Source: Arenimonas metalli CF5-1 (lineage in GTDB: Bacteria; Pseudomonadota; Gammaproteobacteria; Xanthomonadales; Xanthomonadaceae). From it: a stretch of 49,776 nucleotides of DNA. Below the pieces are notes generated by a model. It saw only the letters and a list, made by a program, of their open reading frames with translations. It had not been told where the DNA came from and made no database searches. Positions 36,849-44,731 of this stretch are shown one piece after another (positions within the stretch are counted from its first letter, which is position 1; every line of letters begins with the position of its first letter). The position numbers were made by a program, and so were the translations under genes. The DNA is taken from contig NZ_AVCK01000065.1 of NCBI RefSeq assembly GCF_000747155.1, positions 1 through 49,776 of the forward strand, read 5' to 3'.

Positions 36849-37319
36849 ATGTCCCGATCGATCCTCACCCTCGCGCTCGCCCTGTCCCTGGCCGTCCCGG
36901 CCGCGTTCGCCCAGTCGTCCGGCAACGGCGCCCAGAAGATGGCCGCGCTGCAGGCCGAAGTCGCCCAGGGCAAGCAGGCCTACATCTCCCGCCAGCTGGC
37001 GATGGACCCCGCCGAGCAGGCCGCGTTCTGGCCGGTGTACGACAAGGTGCAGGAGGATCTGGCCGACCTGGCCGAGCGCCGCCGCGCCAACGCCGCCGCG
37101 GTCACCGCCGGCCTGCGTACCGAGCTGGACGAGGATGATGCCGAGGAGCTCGCCGACGAGGCCGTGGCGATCGAAGTCGACCAGGCCAAGCTGATGGAGC
37201 GCACCTACCGCACGCTCAGCCGCGTGGTCGCCCCGAGGAAGGCCCTGGCCTACGTGCAGGCCGAGTCCCGCCTGGCCACCCTGCAGCGCTACGAGATCGC
37301 GGGCTCGCAGCTGCCCTGA
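36849..37319 (+). CDS. Secreted helical protein, possibly Spy/CpxP-like; function unknown
   Basis: A 156-residue protein with a clear signal peptide (MSRSILTLALALSLAVPAAFAQ) and an all-helical, charged mature part. QAYISRQLAMDPAEQAAFWPVYDKVQEDLADLAERR and the late YRTLSRVVAPRKALAYVQAESRL have the spacing of Spy/CpxP-like periplasmic proteins, whose LTxxQ motif appears here only as MDPAEQ. I therefore call it Spy-like with caution. AAAGGAG lies 10 bp before the ATG. It is monocistronic between apaH and the convergent folA. Confidence 0.8.
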   Translation: MSRSILTLALALSLAVPAAFAQSSGNGAQKMAALQAEVAQGKQAYISRQLAMDPAEQAAFWPVYDKVQEDLADLAERRRANAAAVTAGLRTELDEDDAEELADEAVAIEVDQAKLMERTYRTLSRVVAPRKALAYVQAESRLATLQRYEIAGSQLP

Positions 37320-37337
37320 CCGTCCCGCCGGCGCCGC

Positions 37338-37826
37338 TCAGCGGCGCCGGTATTCGACGAATTCGAAGCCGAAGGCATGGCGCGCGTCCGCGCCGTGCGC
37401 TTCGCGCGACACCGCCTCCCACCCGGCCGGATCGAACGCGGGAAAGAAGGCATCGGCGGCGTCCACTTCGGTAGCCACGTGCGTGAGGTGCATGCGCGTG
37501 GCCAGCGGCAGCGCCAGCGCGTAGACCTCGCCGCCGCCGATCACCATCAGCTCGTCCGCGCCGCACAGCGCCTGTGCGCGCGCCAGCGAATCCACCGCCT
37601 CCATGCCGTCGAACGGCACCCGGCCGCTGCGCGTCAGCACCAGGTTGCGCCGGCCGGGCAGCGCGCGACCCAGCGATTCCGCGGTCTTGCGCCCCATCAG
37701 CACGGGTTTGCCCAGGGTCAGCGCCTTGAAGTGCTTGAGGTCGTCCGGCAGCCGCCACGGCAGGTCGTTGCCGCGACCGATGGCGCCGGCGCGATCGAGC
37801 GCCGCCACCAGCACCAGCGCCGTCAC
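37338..37826 (-). CDS. folA: Dihydrofolate reductase
   Basis: A 162-residue NADPH-dependent reductase giving tetrahydrofolate. Motifs are [19 protein letters not shown] (substrate-binding Asp), [25 protein letters not shown] and [23 protein letters not shown]. It starts at GTG 37826, overlapping the thyA stop (GTGA), so it is translated by coupling; longer in-frame readings lie inside thyA. It regenerates the cofactor consumed by ThyA, encoded immediately upstream in the same operon. Confidence 0.96.
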   Translation of the reverse strand: MTALVLVAALDRAGAIGRGNDLPWRLPDDLKHFKALTLGKPVLMGRKTAESLGRALPGRRNLVLTRSGRVPFDGMEAVDSLARAQALCGADELMVIGGGEVYALALPLATRMHLTHVATEVDAADAFFPAFDPAGWEAVSREAHGADARHAFGFEFVEYRRR

Positions 37827-38617
37827 ACCGCCACCGGGGCCTTGATGGCCGGGTGCGGGTCGTAGCCTTCGATGGCGATGTCCTCGAAGCGCATCGCGAA
37901 CAGGTCCGTGGCATCGGGCGCCAGTACGAGGCGCGGCAGCGGGCGCGGCTCGCGCGACAGCTGCTCGCGGGCCTGGTCGAAGTGGTTGCTGTACAGGTGC
38001 GCGTCGCCCAGCGTGTGCACGAAATCGCCGACGCCCAGGCCGCAGTGGCGCGCCACCATGTGCGTAAGCAGCGCATAGCTGGCGATGTTGAACGGCACGC
38101 CGAGGAAAATGTCGGCCGAACGCTGGTAAAGCTGGCAGCTCAGCTTTCCGTTGGCCACGTAGAACTGGAACATGGTGTGGCAGGGCTGCAGCGCCATCGC
38201 CGGCAGGTCGGCCACGTTCCAGGCGCTCACCACCAGCCGGCGCGAATCGGGGTTGCGCCGCAGTTCGTCCACCACGTTGCGCAGCTGGTCGATCTCGCGG
38301 CCATCGGTGCCGGTCCAGCGCCGCCACTGCTTGCCGTACACCGGGCCGAGTTCGCCGTCGGCGTCGGCCCACTCGTCCCAGATGCTGACCTTGTTCTCGC
38401 GCAGGTAGGCGATGTTCGTCTCGCCGCGGATGAACCACAGCAGCTCGTGGATGATCGAGCGCAGGTGCAGCTTCTTGGTCGTGACCAGCGGGAAGCCTTC
38501 GGACAGGTCGAAGCGCATCTGCCAGCCGAACACCGAGCGGGTGCCGGTGCCGGTGCGGTCGGCTTTTTCGGCGCCGTGTTCGAGCACGTGCCGCAGCAGT
38601 TCGAGGTACTGGCGCAT
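37823..38617 (-). CDS. thyA: Thymidylate synthase
   Basis: A 264-residue enzyme (same length as E. coli ThyA) that methylates dUMP. It has the N-terminal [19 protein letters not shown], the catalytic cysteine in [32 protein letters not shown], and the folate-site [14 protein letters not shown]. The ATG at 38617 overlaps the lgt stop by one base (TGATG). Order of transcription: lgt, thyA, folA. Confidence 0.97.
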   Translation of the reverse strand: MRQYLELLRHVLEHGAEKADRTGTGTRSVFGWQMRFDLSEGFPLVTTKKLHLRSIIHELLWFIRGETNIAYLRENKVSIWDEWADADGELGPVYGKQWRRWTGTDGREIDQLRNVVDELRRNPDSRRLVVSAWNVADLPAMALQPCHTMFQFYVANGKLSCQLYQRSADIFLGVPFNIASYALLTHMVARHCGLGVGDFVHTLGDAHLYSNHFDQAREQLSREPRPLPRLVLAPDATDLFAMRFEDIAIEGYDPHPAIKAPVAV

Positions 38618-39507
38618 CAGGTCGGCTTCACGTTGGAGAGGTCGGGCTGCAGGGTCGGCGCCGAGCGCGACTTCCACAGCAGGAACAGGCCCAGCGCCAC
38701 CAGCGGCAGCGACAGCACCTGCCCCATCGTCAGCCAGCCGAACGCGAGGTAGCCCAGGTGCGCATCAGGCTCGCGCACGAACTCGACCAGGAACCGGAAC
38801 GCGCCGTAGAGCAGCGCGAACAGCCCCGACACCGCGTAGCGCGGGCGCGGCTTGCGCGAATACAGCCACAGCGCCGCCATCAGCAGCACGCCCTCGAGGA
38901 AGGCCTGGTAGAGCTGCGAGGGATGCCGCGCGTAGGCGTCGAGCGCGCCGCTGGCGTGCAGCTGGCGCAGCTGCTCGACCGGCTGCACCGCCAGCTCCGC
39001 CGGCAGCGCGTCGCGGAACACCACGCCCCAGTCGCCGCCGGTGGGCTTGCCCCAGAGCTCGCCGCCGATGTAGTTGCCCATTCGCCCGAAGCCCAGGCCG
39101 AGCGGGATCAGCGGCGCCACGAAGTCCATCACGTCGAAGAAGTGCCGGCGGTGCTTGCGCGTCCACCACGCCGCCGCCAGCATCACGCCCAGCAGGCCGC
39201 CGTGGAAGCTCATGCCGCCCTCGTTGATGCGCAGGAGCATCAGCGGGTTGGCCAAGAACTCATCGAACACGTAGAACAGCACGTAGCCCACGCGCCCGCC
39301 CAGCACCACGCCGAGCATGCCGTAGAACAGCAGGTCGCCGAAGGCTTCCTCGTTGATGCCCGGCAGGCGGCCGCCGCGGATGCGCCGCGTGCCCAGCCAC
39401 CAGGCGCCCAGGAAGGCCAGCAGGTACATCACGCCGTACCAATGGATGCCGTGCGGCCAGAACGGCAGCGGGACGGCGATCGGGTCGATGTCGTGCAGCA
39501 GGGTCAT
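38617..39507 (-). CDS. lgt: Prolipoprotein diacylglyceryl transferase
   Basis: A 296-residue inner-membrane enzyme that adds diacylglycerol to the lipobox cysteine. Seven hydrophobic segments are visible. Key motifs are [10 protein letters not shown], the family signature [18 protein letters not shown] and [14 protein letters not shown]. It lies 28 bp downstream of the terC-family gene on the minus strand, so dgkA, terC, lgt, thyA and folA may form one long transcription unit. Confidence 0.96.
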   Translation of the reverse strand: MTLLHDIDPIAVPLPFWPHGIHWYGVMYLLAFLGAWWLGTRRIRGGRLPGINEEAFGDLLFYGMLGVVLGGRVGYVLFYVFDEFLANPLMLLRINEGGMSFHGGLLGVMLAAAWWTRKHRRHFFDVMDFVAPLIPLGLGFGRMGNYIGGELWGKPTGGDWGVVFRDALPAELAVQPVEQLRQLHASGALDAYARHPSQLYQAFLEGVLLMAALWLYSRKPRPRYAVSGLFALLYGAFRFLVEFVREPDAHLGYLAFGWLTMGQVLSLPLVALGLFLLWKSRSAPTLQPDLSNVKPT

Positions 39508-39535
39508 GCGGGCTCCGTCGGGGCGAAGCGGCGGC

Positions 39536-40258
39536 CTAGCTCGGTCGTCGCTTCTTGCGCTGGGACAGGATGTTCAGGGTCTCCACGCCGGCCGAGAAGG
39601 CCATCGCGAAGTACAGGAACTTGCGGTCGATGTGGTACTCGAAGCCGTCGGCCACCAGGGCCACGCCGACCAGGATGATGAAGGTGAGCGCCAGCATCTT
39701 CACGGTCGGGTGCCGGTCGATGAAGTCGCCGATCGGGTTGGCCGCGAACAGCATCACCGCCACCGCCATCATGATCGCCGCCACCATCACCCAGCGGTTG
39801 TCGACCATGCCGACCGCTGTGATCACCGAGTCGAGCGAGAACACGATGTCGATCACGGCGATCTGCGCGATCACGTAGCCGAACACCGCCGAGGGCTTGG
39901 TGCTGATGTCCTCCTCCTCGTCCCGGCCCTCCATCGAGTCGTGGATCTCCATCGTGCCCTTCACCAGCAGGAACAGGCCGCCGGCGATCAGCACCAGGTC
40001 GCGCACCGAGAAGTCCTGGCCGAACAGGCTGAACAGGTTGTGCTGCATGCTGGCCAGGAAGGCCAGCGACAGCAGCAGCAGGATGCGGGTGACGCAGGCC
40101 AGCATCAGGCCGAACCGGCGCGCCTTCGGGCGCTGCTCGGGCGGCAGCTTGCTGACCGCGATCGAGATGAAGACCAGGTTGTCGATGCCCAGCACGATCT
40201 CGAGCGTGGCGAGGGTCAGCAGCGCGACCCACAGTTCAGTGCTGAAAAGCCATTCCAT
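39536..40258 (-). CDS. TerC family integral membrane protein (YgdQ-like)
   Basis: A 240-residue protein with seven transmembrane segments and the TerC signature [15 protein letters not shown] plus a second charged motif [17 protein letters not shown]. Members are linked to manganese/calcium efflux and metalation of exported proteins (family knowledge). There is no room for a yybP-ykoY riboswitch: the diacylglycerol kinase gene ends 13 bp upstream. A cytoplasmic acidic loop ([11 protein letters not shown]) sits between the helix bundles. Confidence 0.93.
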   Translation of the reverse strand: MEWLFSTELWVALLTLATLEIVLGIDNLVFISIAVSKLPPEQRPKARRFGLMLACVTRILLLLSLAFLASMQHNLFSLFGQDFSVRDLVLIAGGLFLLVKGTMEIHDSMEGRDEEEDISTKPSAVFGYVIAQIAVIDIVFSLDSVITAVGMVDNRWVMVAAIMMAVAVMLFAANPIGDFIDRHPTVKMLALTFIILVGVALVADGFEYHIDRKFLYFAMAFSAGVETLNILSQRKKRRPS

Positions 40259-40271
40259 CGTGCAGGAACCT

Positions 40272-40655
40272 CTAGAGGAAACGGGGGCCGAGGACCAGGC
40301 CCCAGCAAAGCAGTACGTTCATGTCGGCCAGGAAGACCGCGGCCGAGCCCATGTCCTTGGCGCGGCCCGCGAGCTCGTGGTGCTCGGCGCCCCAGCGGTC
40401 CACGACCGCCTCGACCGCCGAATTGAGCACCTCGACCACCAGCACGCCCAGCAGCGAGCCGACCAGGATCGCCCGCTCGACGCCATCGGCGCCCAGCCAC
40501 AGGCCCAGCGGCGCCAGCACCACGAACAGGTAGACCTCGAGCCGGAACGAGGACTCGAGCTGCCAGCAGGCGCGCAGGCCCTGCAGCGACCACACGAACG
40601 CGCTCCAGACCCGGAACGGGCTGCGCGGCGCATGGCTGCCGTTGCTGTCGGCCAT
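40272..40655 (-). CDS. dgkA: Diacylglycerol kinase, prokaryotic DgkA type
   Basis: A 127-residue trimeric membrane kinase that recycles diacylglycerol to phosphatidic acid. The signature EVLNSAVEAVVDRW and the three-helix layout are normal for the family, and FRLEVYLFVVLAPLGLWLG forms the first span. The ATG at 40655 (MADSNGSH) was chosen; an ATG at 40688 adds eleven residues and has no better ribosome site. It leads into terC 13 bp downstream. Confidence 0.93.
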   Translation of the reverse strand: MADSNGSHAPRSPFRVWSAFVWSLQGLRACWQLESSFRLEVYLFVVLAPLGLWLGADGVERAILVGSLLGVLVVEVLNSAVEAVVDRWGAEHHELAGRAKDMGSAAVFLADMNVLLCWGLVLGPRFL

Positions 40656-40785
40656 CGGGGTCCCGGGGCGGAAGGGCGAGGGGCGCATTTTGACACATCC
40701 GCCCTGCGGGTCCGTCCCTGACCTTGTGCACTGCCCCGGGCCACCCCATTCTCGAACACTGTCCCCCGCGACCATGGAGCCGAGA

Positions 40786-41463
40786 ATGTTCAACCCCGAG
40801 CAACTGTTGGGCCAGCTGATGGGCGACGCGATGTCGGGCCAGCTGGGCGGCCGCAAGCGCAAGCGCTCCAAGTCCGGCCTGGGCGCCCTGCTGGGCGGCT
40901 CGGGCGGGATCTCCACCGCCACCAAGGCCAAGGTCGGCCTCGGCCTGCTCGGCGTGGCCTATGCGGCCTACCAGCACTACTCGCAGCAAGGCGGCAGCGC
41001 GGCCCCCGCGCCGCAGCCGGTGATGGGCCAGGCGCCCCCGCCCGCGCCGGCCACGGCGTCGGCCATGCCGCCCCCGCCGCCGCCCGCCGCCAACCCCTCG
41101 CCGGCCCGGGTCGAGGAGGCCATGCACCTGCTGCGCGCCATGATCACCGCCGCGCACGCGGACGGCCTGATCGACGGCGACGAGCACGAGGCCATCCTCG
41201 GCCGCGCCCGCCAGGCCGGCATGGACGCCGACAGCCTGCGCGCGCTCGACGCCGAAATCCGCGCGCCGCTCACGCTCGAGCAGCTGACCGTGCGCACGCC
41301 GGCCGGCCAGCGCGCGGAAACCTACGCCGCCGCGCTGATCGCGATCACCGCCGATACCGCCGAGGAGCGCGCCTTCCTGGACCGGATGGCGGCGCAGCTG
41401 GAACTCGACGCGGCGACGCGAGCCGACATCCACGCACAGCTCGGGCTTCCCGCGTCGCCCTGA
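40786..41463 (+). CDS. DUF533 / TerB-fold protein
   Basis: A 225-residue protein in three parts: a basic Gly-rich N-terminus (MSGQLGGRKRKRSKSG) leading to a short hydrophobic helix (AKVGLGLLGVAYAAYQHY), a Pro/Ala-rich linker (about 65-105), and a C-terminal all-helical TerB-like domain (about 108-222) with MITAAHADGLIDGDEHEAILGRA, the acidic metal-binding pattern of the fold. The ATG at 40786 has GGAG 6 bp upstream. It is divergent from dgkA and followed, after a REP-like dimer, by an AIM24-family gene. The function of DUF533 is not established. Confidence 0.9.
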   Translation: MFNPEQLLGQLMGDAMSGQLGGRKRKRSKSGLGALLGGSGGISTATKAKVGLGLLGVAYAAYQHYSQQGGSAAPAPQPVMGQAPPPAPATASAMPPPPPPAANPSPARVEEAMHLLRAMITAAHADGLIDGDEHEAILGRARQAGMDADSLRALDAEIRAPLTLEQLTVRTPAGQRAETYAAALIAITADTAEERAFLDRMAAQLELDAATRADIHAQLGLPASP

Positions 41464-41468
41464 CACCG

Positions 41469-41524
41469 TTCGGGACTGAAGTCCCTCCTACAACGGCACC
41501 TGTAGGAGGGCCTTCAGGCCCGAA
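41469..41524. repeat. TGTAGGAGGG REP-like hairpin, dimer 2, reversed arm order
   Basis: The arms TTCGGGACTGAAGTCCCTCC... (41469-41492) and TGTAGGAGGGCCTTCAGGCC... (41501-41524) surround an 8-base loop. Compared with the dimers at 16891 and 47352 the two arms are in the opposite order, so here the CTACA/TGTAG ends face the loop. The element lies between the co-directional DUF533 and AIM24 genes. Confidence 0.8.
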
Positions 41525-41554
41525 GCTCTCATCCCCCCCACGAAGGAGCCCTCC

Positions 41555-42583
41555 ATGCACCAGTGGTACCTCAGCTACAACGGCCAGCAGATCGGTCCGC
41601 TCGACCACGCCGCCGCCATCGCCCAGGCCAGCCGCGACGGCTCCGGCCACTGCTGGCGCCAGGGCTTCCCGGAATGGATCCCGATCTCCGCCTGCACCGA
41701 GCTGCGCGCCGAGTCGGCGCCGGGCGCGATGATGGCGCCGGTGCCGCCGCCGGCCGCAGCCGCCAGCCACGCCGGCCAGCGCAGCGACGTGATCGACTAC
41801 CGCATCTACGGCGAGGACATGCAGTTCGTCGAGATCGAGCTTGATCCGGGCGAGAGCGCCGTCGCCGAGGCCGGTTCGCTGATGTACAAGGAGTCGGTGG
41901 TCAGCATGGACACCGTGTTCGGCGACGGCACCGCCGGTTCGGCCGGCGGTGGCTTCATGGACAAGCTGGTGGGCGCCGGCAAGCGCCTGATCACCGGCGA
42001 GAGCCTGTTCACCACGGTGTTCTCGCACGCCGGCGCCAGCGGCAAGGCCAAGGTCGCGTTCGCGGCGCCCTACCCCGGCACCATCGTGCCGATGACGCTC
42101 AGCAACTACGGCGGCACCATCATCGCGCAGAAGGACAGCTTCCTGTGCGCGGCGCGCGGCGTGCAGATCGGCATCTTCTTCCAGAAGAAGATCATGACCG
42201 CGCTGTTCGGCGGCGAGGGCTTCATCATGCAGAAGCTCACCGGCGACGGCCTGGTCTTCATCCATGCCGGCGGCACCATCATGGAGCGCGACCTGCGCCC
42301 GGGCGAGCGCCTGGACGTGGACACCGGCTGCGTGGTGGCGATGACCAGCACGGTGCAGTTCGACGTCAAGCCGGTCGGCGGCGTGAAGTCGATGCTGTTC
42401 GGCGGCGAAGGCGTGTTCCTGGCCACGCTGACCGGCCCGGGCAAGGTCTGGCTGCAGTCGCTGCCGTTCTCGCGCATGGCCGGCCGGATGATGGCCGCGG
42501 CCTACCAGCAGGGCGGCAGCAAGGGCGAAGGCTCGGTGCTGGGCGGGCTGGGCGGCATCATTTCCGGCGACCGCGGGTTCTGA
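41555..42583 (+). CDS. GYF_2 domain plus AIM24 (TIGR00266) family protein
   Basis: A 342-residue cytoplasmic protein. Residues about 1-52 form a GYF_2 domain (WYLSYNGQQIGPLDHAAA ... CWRQGFPEWIPIS), a likely proline-rich peptide binder. A short Pro/Ala linker leads to a TIGR00266/AIM24 beta-rich domain (about 80-310) with VEIELDPGESAVAEAGSLMY, GLVFIHAGGTIMERDL and VKSMLFGGEGVFLATLTGPGKVWLQS. The Gly-rich tail is usual. The GYF domain could bind the Pro-rich linker of the DUF533 protein encoded just upstream (inference). The role of the bacterial family is unknown. Confidence 0.9.
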   Translation: MHQWYLSYNGQQIGPLDHAAAIAQASRDGSGHCWRQGFPEWIPISACTELRAESAPGAMMAPVPPPAAAASHAGQRSDVIDYRIYGEDMQFVEIELDPGESAVAEAGSLMYKESVVSMDTVFGDGTAGSAGGGFMDKLVGAGKRLITGESLFTTVFSHAGASGKAKVAFAAPYPGTIVPMTLSNYGGTIIAQKDSFLCAARGVQIGIFFQKKIMTALFGGEGFIMQKLTGDGLVFIHAGGTIMERDLRPGERLDVDTGCVVAMTSTVQFDVKPVGGVKSMLFGGEGVFLATLTGPGKVWLQSLPFSRMAGRMMAAAYQQGGSKGEGSVLGGLGGIISGDRGF

Positions 42584-42616
42584 TCGCGCGGCGCGAGCCG
42601 CGAAGTGCGGGACCAG

Positions 42617-42640
42617 GCGGGCCCGGGAAACCGGGCCCGC
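42617..42640. terminator. Terminator hairpin between AIM24 and TonB-receptor genes
   Basis: A perfect 10-bp stem (GCGGGCCCGG / CCGGGCCCGC) with a GAAA tetraloop, followed by TTCATTT on the plus strand. It lies 34 bp after the AIM24-family stop and 2 bp from the convergent receptor stop. It is a stronger fit for plus-strand termination. Confidence 0.65.
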
Positions 42641-42641
42641 T

Positions 42642-44699
42642 TCATTTCGCGGCGCGGAAATCCAGGCCCAGCCACAGCGTGCGCGGGGCGCCGGGCTCGA
42701 AGTAGCGGCCGTTGCCGTCGTTGGTGATCACCGAGCCGGCGTGGCGACGGTCGAGCGCGTTGTCCAGGCGAAGGAAAGCGTCGAGGCGCGGCGTCGCCGA
42801 CCACGTCACGCCCAGGTCGAGCAGCCCGTAGCCCGAAGCCCGGTCGCTGCCAACGTCGTTGACGGTGACGGCGGAGACGCCGCGCACTTCCGCGAAGCCC
42901 CGCCAATCGCCGCGCCAACCGTCCCAGCGCAGGCGGCCCTGCGAGCGCGGCACGCCCGCGAGCCGCGTGCCGCGGGCGATGCGCTGGGTCGGCAGCGTGC
43001 AGGGCGCGCCGGCGCAGGCGAAGTAATCCTGGCGCATGGTCGCGTCGAGTCCGGTCCAGGCCAGCTGCAGCGACATCGCCTCGCCCAGCGGCGCGGCGAA
43101 CTCCAGCTCCACGCCCTGCCGGCGCGTGCGCGCGGCGTTGGCGTAGCTGGCGCGGCCGCCGGCATTGGTCGCCACCACGAGTTCGTCGCGGGTGGCGGTG
43201 CGGAACACGGCGACATCGGCGCTGACGCCCGGCCGGGGCCGCCACTTCATGCCCAGCTCCAGGTTGCGGCTGCGCGCGGGGCGCAGGTCGAGGTTCAGGC
43301 CCGAGCCGCCGTCCGGGCGATACGCCAGTTCCACCAGCGTCGGCGTCTCGAAGCCGCTGCCGACGCTGGCATGCAGGTTCAGCGTCGGGCGCGCGCGCCA
43401 CTGCAGCGCCAGCACCGGGGTGTAGCGTTCGAAGTCGACCGCGCCGCTGTCGTCCGGGTTGCCGGTGGTGACGTAGCGATCCTCCGAGCGGAAGCGCACC
43501 CGGCTGTGGCGCAAGCCGGCCAGCAGCGACCAGTCGTCGGCGAAGCGCCAGTCGGCCTGCGCGAACTGGTCGAAGGTGGCGACGTCGTTGCGCTCGTCGC
43601 GCCGCAGCCGGCCGCGCACGCCCAGCTGCGTGCCGACGAAGTTCTCGAAGCCGCGGCGCTGCTGCGCCAGGCCTTCCCAGCCCAGCCCCGCGGTCCACTT
43701 CAAATCGCGGCCAGCGAGCGTGGCCTCGCCGGCCAGGCGCAGTTCGCCGCCGAAGAAATCACTGCCCAGGTCGACGACGCCGCCGGACTGCAGCGGGTTG
43801 CCCTGCACGCCGACCGGGATGGCCAGGTACTGCTCGATGTCGCGCTGGCCGGCATAGGCCATGGCCTGCAGCCGCGCGACGCCAAGCGCCCGCTGCCAGG
43901 TGCCGCCGAGCTGCGACTGGCGCACCGACTTGCGGGTGTCGAAGGCCCGCGCCTGCGGCGTGGTTTGCGAAGGATCGGCATCGAATTGCGCGCGGTCCAG
44001 GCCGAGCGGGTCCTGCGCGTCCGGCGCGTCGAGGTGGTTGAACACCAGCGACCCGCCCTCGCCGCCGTCGCCCGGCCAGTGCAGGCGCGCGTTGAAGGAC
44101 GTCCGCTCGGCGGCCGAATGCGGCCGGAACCCGTCCACGCGCAGGTGCGACAGCCCCGCCACCACGCCCGCGCCGCGCCACTGCGTGCGCAGGCCGGACG
44201 ACACGCGCCAGTCGCCGGCATCCGAGCCGGCGGCGCCGAGGCGCCATTCGCCGGGCGCGACGCCCTCGCCGCTGAAGACCTGCAGCACGCCGCCCGAGGA
44301 ATTGCCGTACAGCGCGGAGAACGGCCCGCGCAGCACCTCGACGCGCTCGGCGCTGGCGAGGTTGGCGTGCGAGAGCTGCGACTGCCCGTCCGGCTGGGTC
44401 GCGGGGATGCCGTCGATGATCACCCGCAGCCCGCGGATGCCGAAGCTGGCCCGCGTGCCGAAGCCGCGGATCGACACCTGCGTGTCCTGGGCATAGTTCT
44501 GCCGGTCGCGCGCCAGCAGCCCGGGCACGCCGCCCAGCCACTCCGACAGGTTCAGCCCGGGCGCCGCGTCCGGCGCCGTGCGCACCGACACCGCCGCCGG
44601 CGTCTCGAACACGCTTGCCTCCCGCCGCGTCGCCGTCACCGTCACCGGCTCCAGCGCCACCATCTCCGAAGCCGCCAACACCCAATGAACCAGGTTCAT
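42642..44699 (-). CDS. TonB-dependent outer-membrane receptor with unusually short N-terminus
   Basis: A 685-residue receptor. The plug domain (about 25-145) shows EPVTVTATRREASVFETPAAVSV, the VSIRGFGTRASFGIRG region and VEVLRGPFSALYGNSSGGVLQVFS. A 22-strand barrel follows and ends WLGLDFRAAK, though without a terminal aromatic residue. It resembles FecA/YncD(PqqU)-like receptors more than siderophore-piracy types. From the ATG at 44699 only MNLVHWVLAASEMVA precedes the mature-like sequence: no basic n-region and hardly any signal peptide, which is odd for an exported protein. Its ATG overlaps the stop of an 11-codon mini-ORF. Confidence 0.88.
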   Translation of the reverse strand: MNLVHWVLAASEMVALEPVTVTATRREASVFETPAAVSVRTAPDAAPGLNLSEWLGGVPGLLARDRQNYAQDTQVSIRGFGTRASFGIRGLRVIIDGIPATQPDGQSQLSHANLASAERVEVLRGPFSALYGNSSGGVLQVFSGEGVAPGEWRLGAAGSDAGDWRVSSGLRTQWRGAGVVAGLSHLRVDGFRPHSAAERTSFNARLHWPGDGGEGGSLVFNHLDAPDAQDPLGLDRAQFDADPSQTTPQARAFDTRKSVRQSQLGGTWQRALGVARLQAMAYAGQRDIEQYLAIPVGVQGNPLQSGGVVDLGSDFFGGELRLAGEATLAGRDLKWTAGLGWEGLAQQRRGFENFVGTQLGVRGRLRRDERNDVATFDQFAQADWRFADDWSLLAGLRHSRVRFRSEDRYVTTGNPDDSGAVDFERYTPVLALQWRARPTLNLHASVGSGFETPTLVELAYRPDGGSGLNLDLRPARSRNLELGMKWRPRPGVSADVAVFRTATRDELVVATNAGGRASYANAARTRRQGVELEFAAPLGEAMSLQLAWTGLDATMRQDYFACAGAPCTLPTQRIARGTRLAGVPRSQGRLRWDGWRGDWRGFAEVRGVSAVTVNDVGSDRASGYGLLDLGVTWSATPRLDAFLRLDNALDRRHAGSVITNDGNGRYFEPGAPRTLWLGLDFRAAK

Positions 44700-44731
44700 T
44701 TGCTGGCCACCGCCAAAGGAACCTGGTTCAT
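44696..44731 (-). CDS. Putative 11-codon coupling mini-ORF
   Basis: MNQVPLAVASK followed by TGA. Its ATG overlaps the asparaginase stop (ATGA at 44728-44731), and its TGA overlaps the receptor ATG (ATGA at 44696-44699). It begins with the same AAATGAACC-GGTTC sequence as the receptor, 32 bp apart, so it may simply be a duplicated start region. Translation is not demonstrated. Confidence 0.3.
   Translation of the reverse strand: MNQVPLAVASK

Noticed and set aside
40259-40271. Manganese (yybP-ykoY) riboswitch upstream of the TerC-family gene
   Set aside because: Only 13 bp separate it from the diacylglycerol kinase stop, so there is no space for an aptamer.
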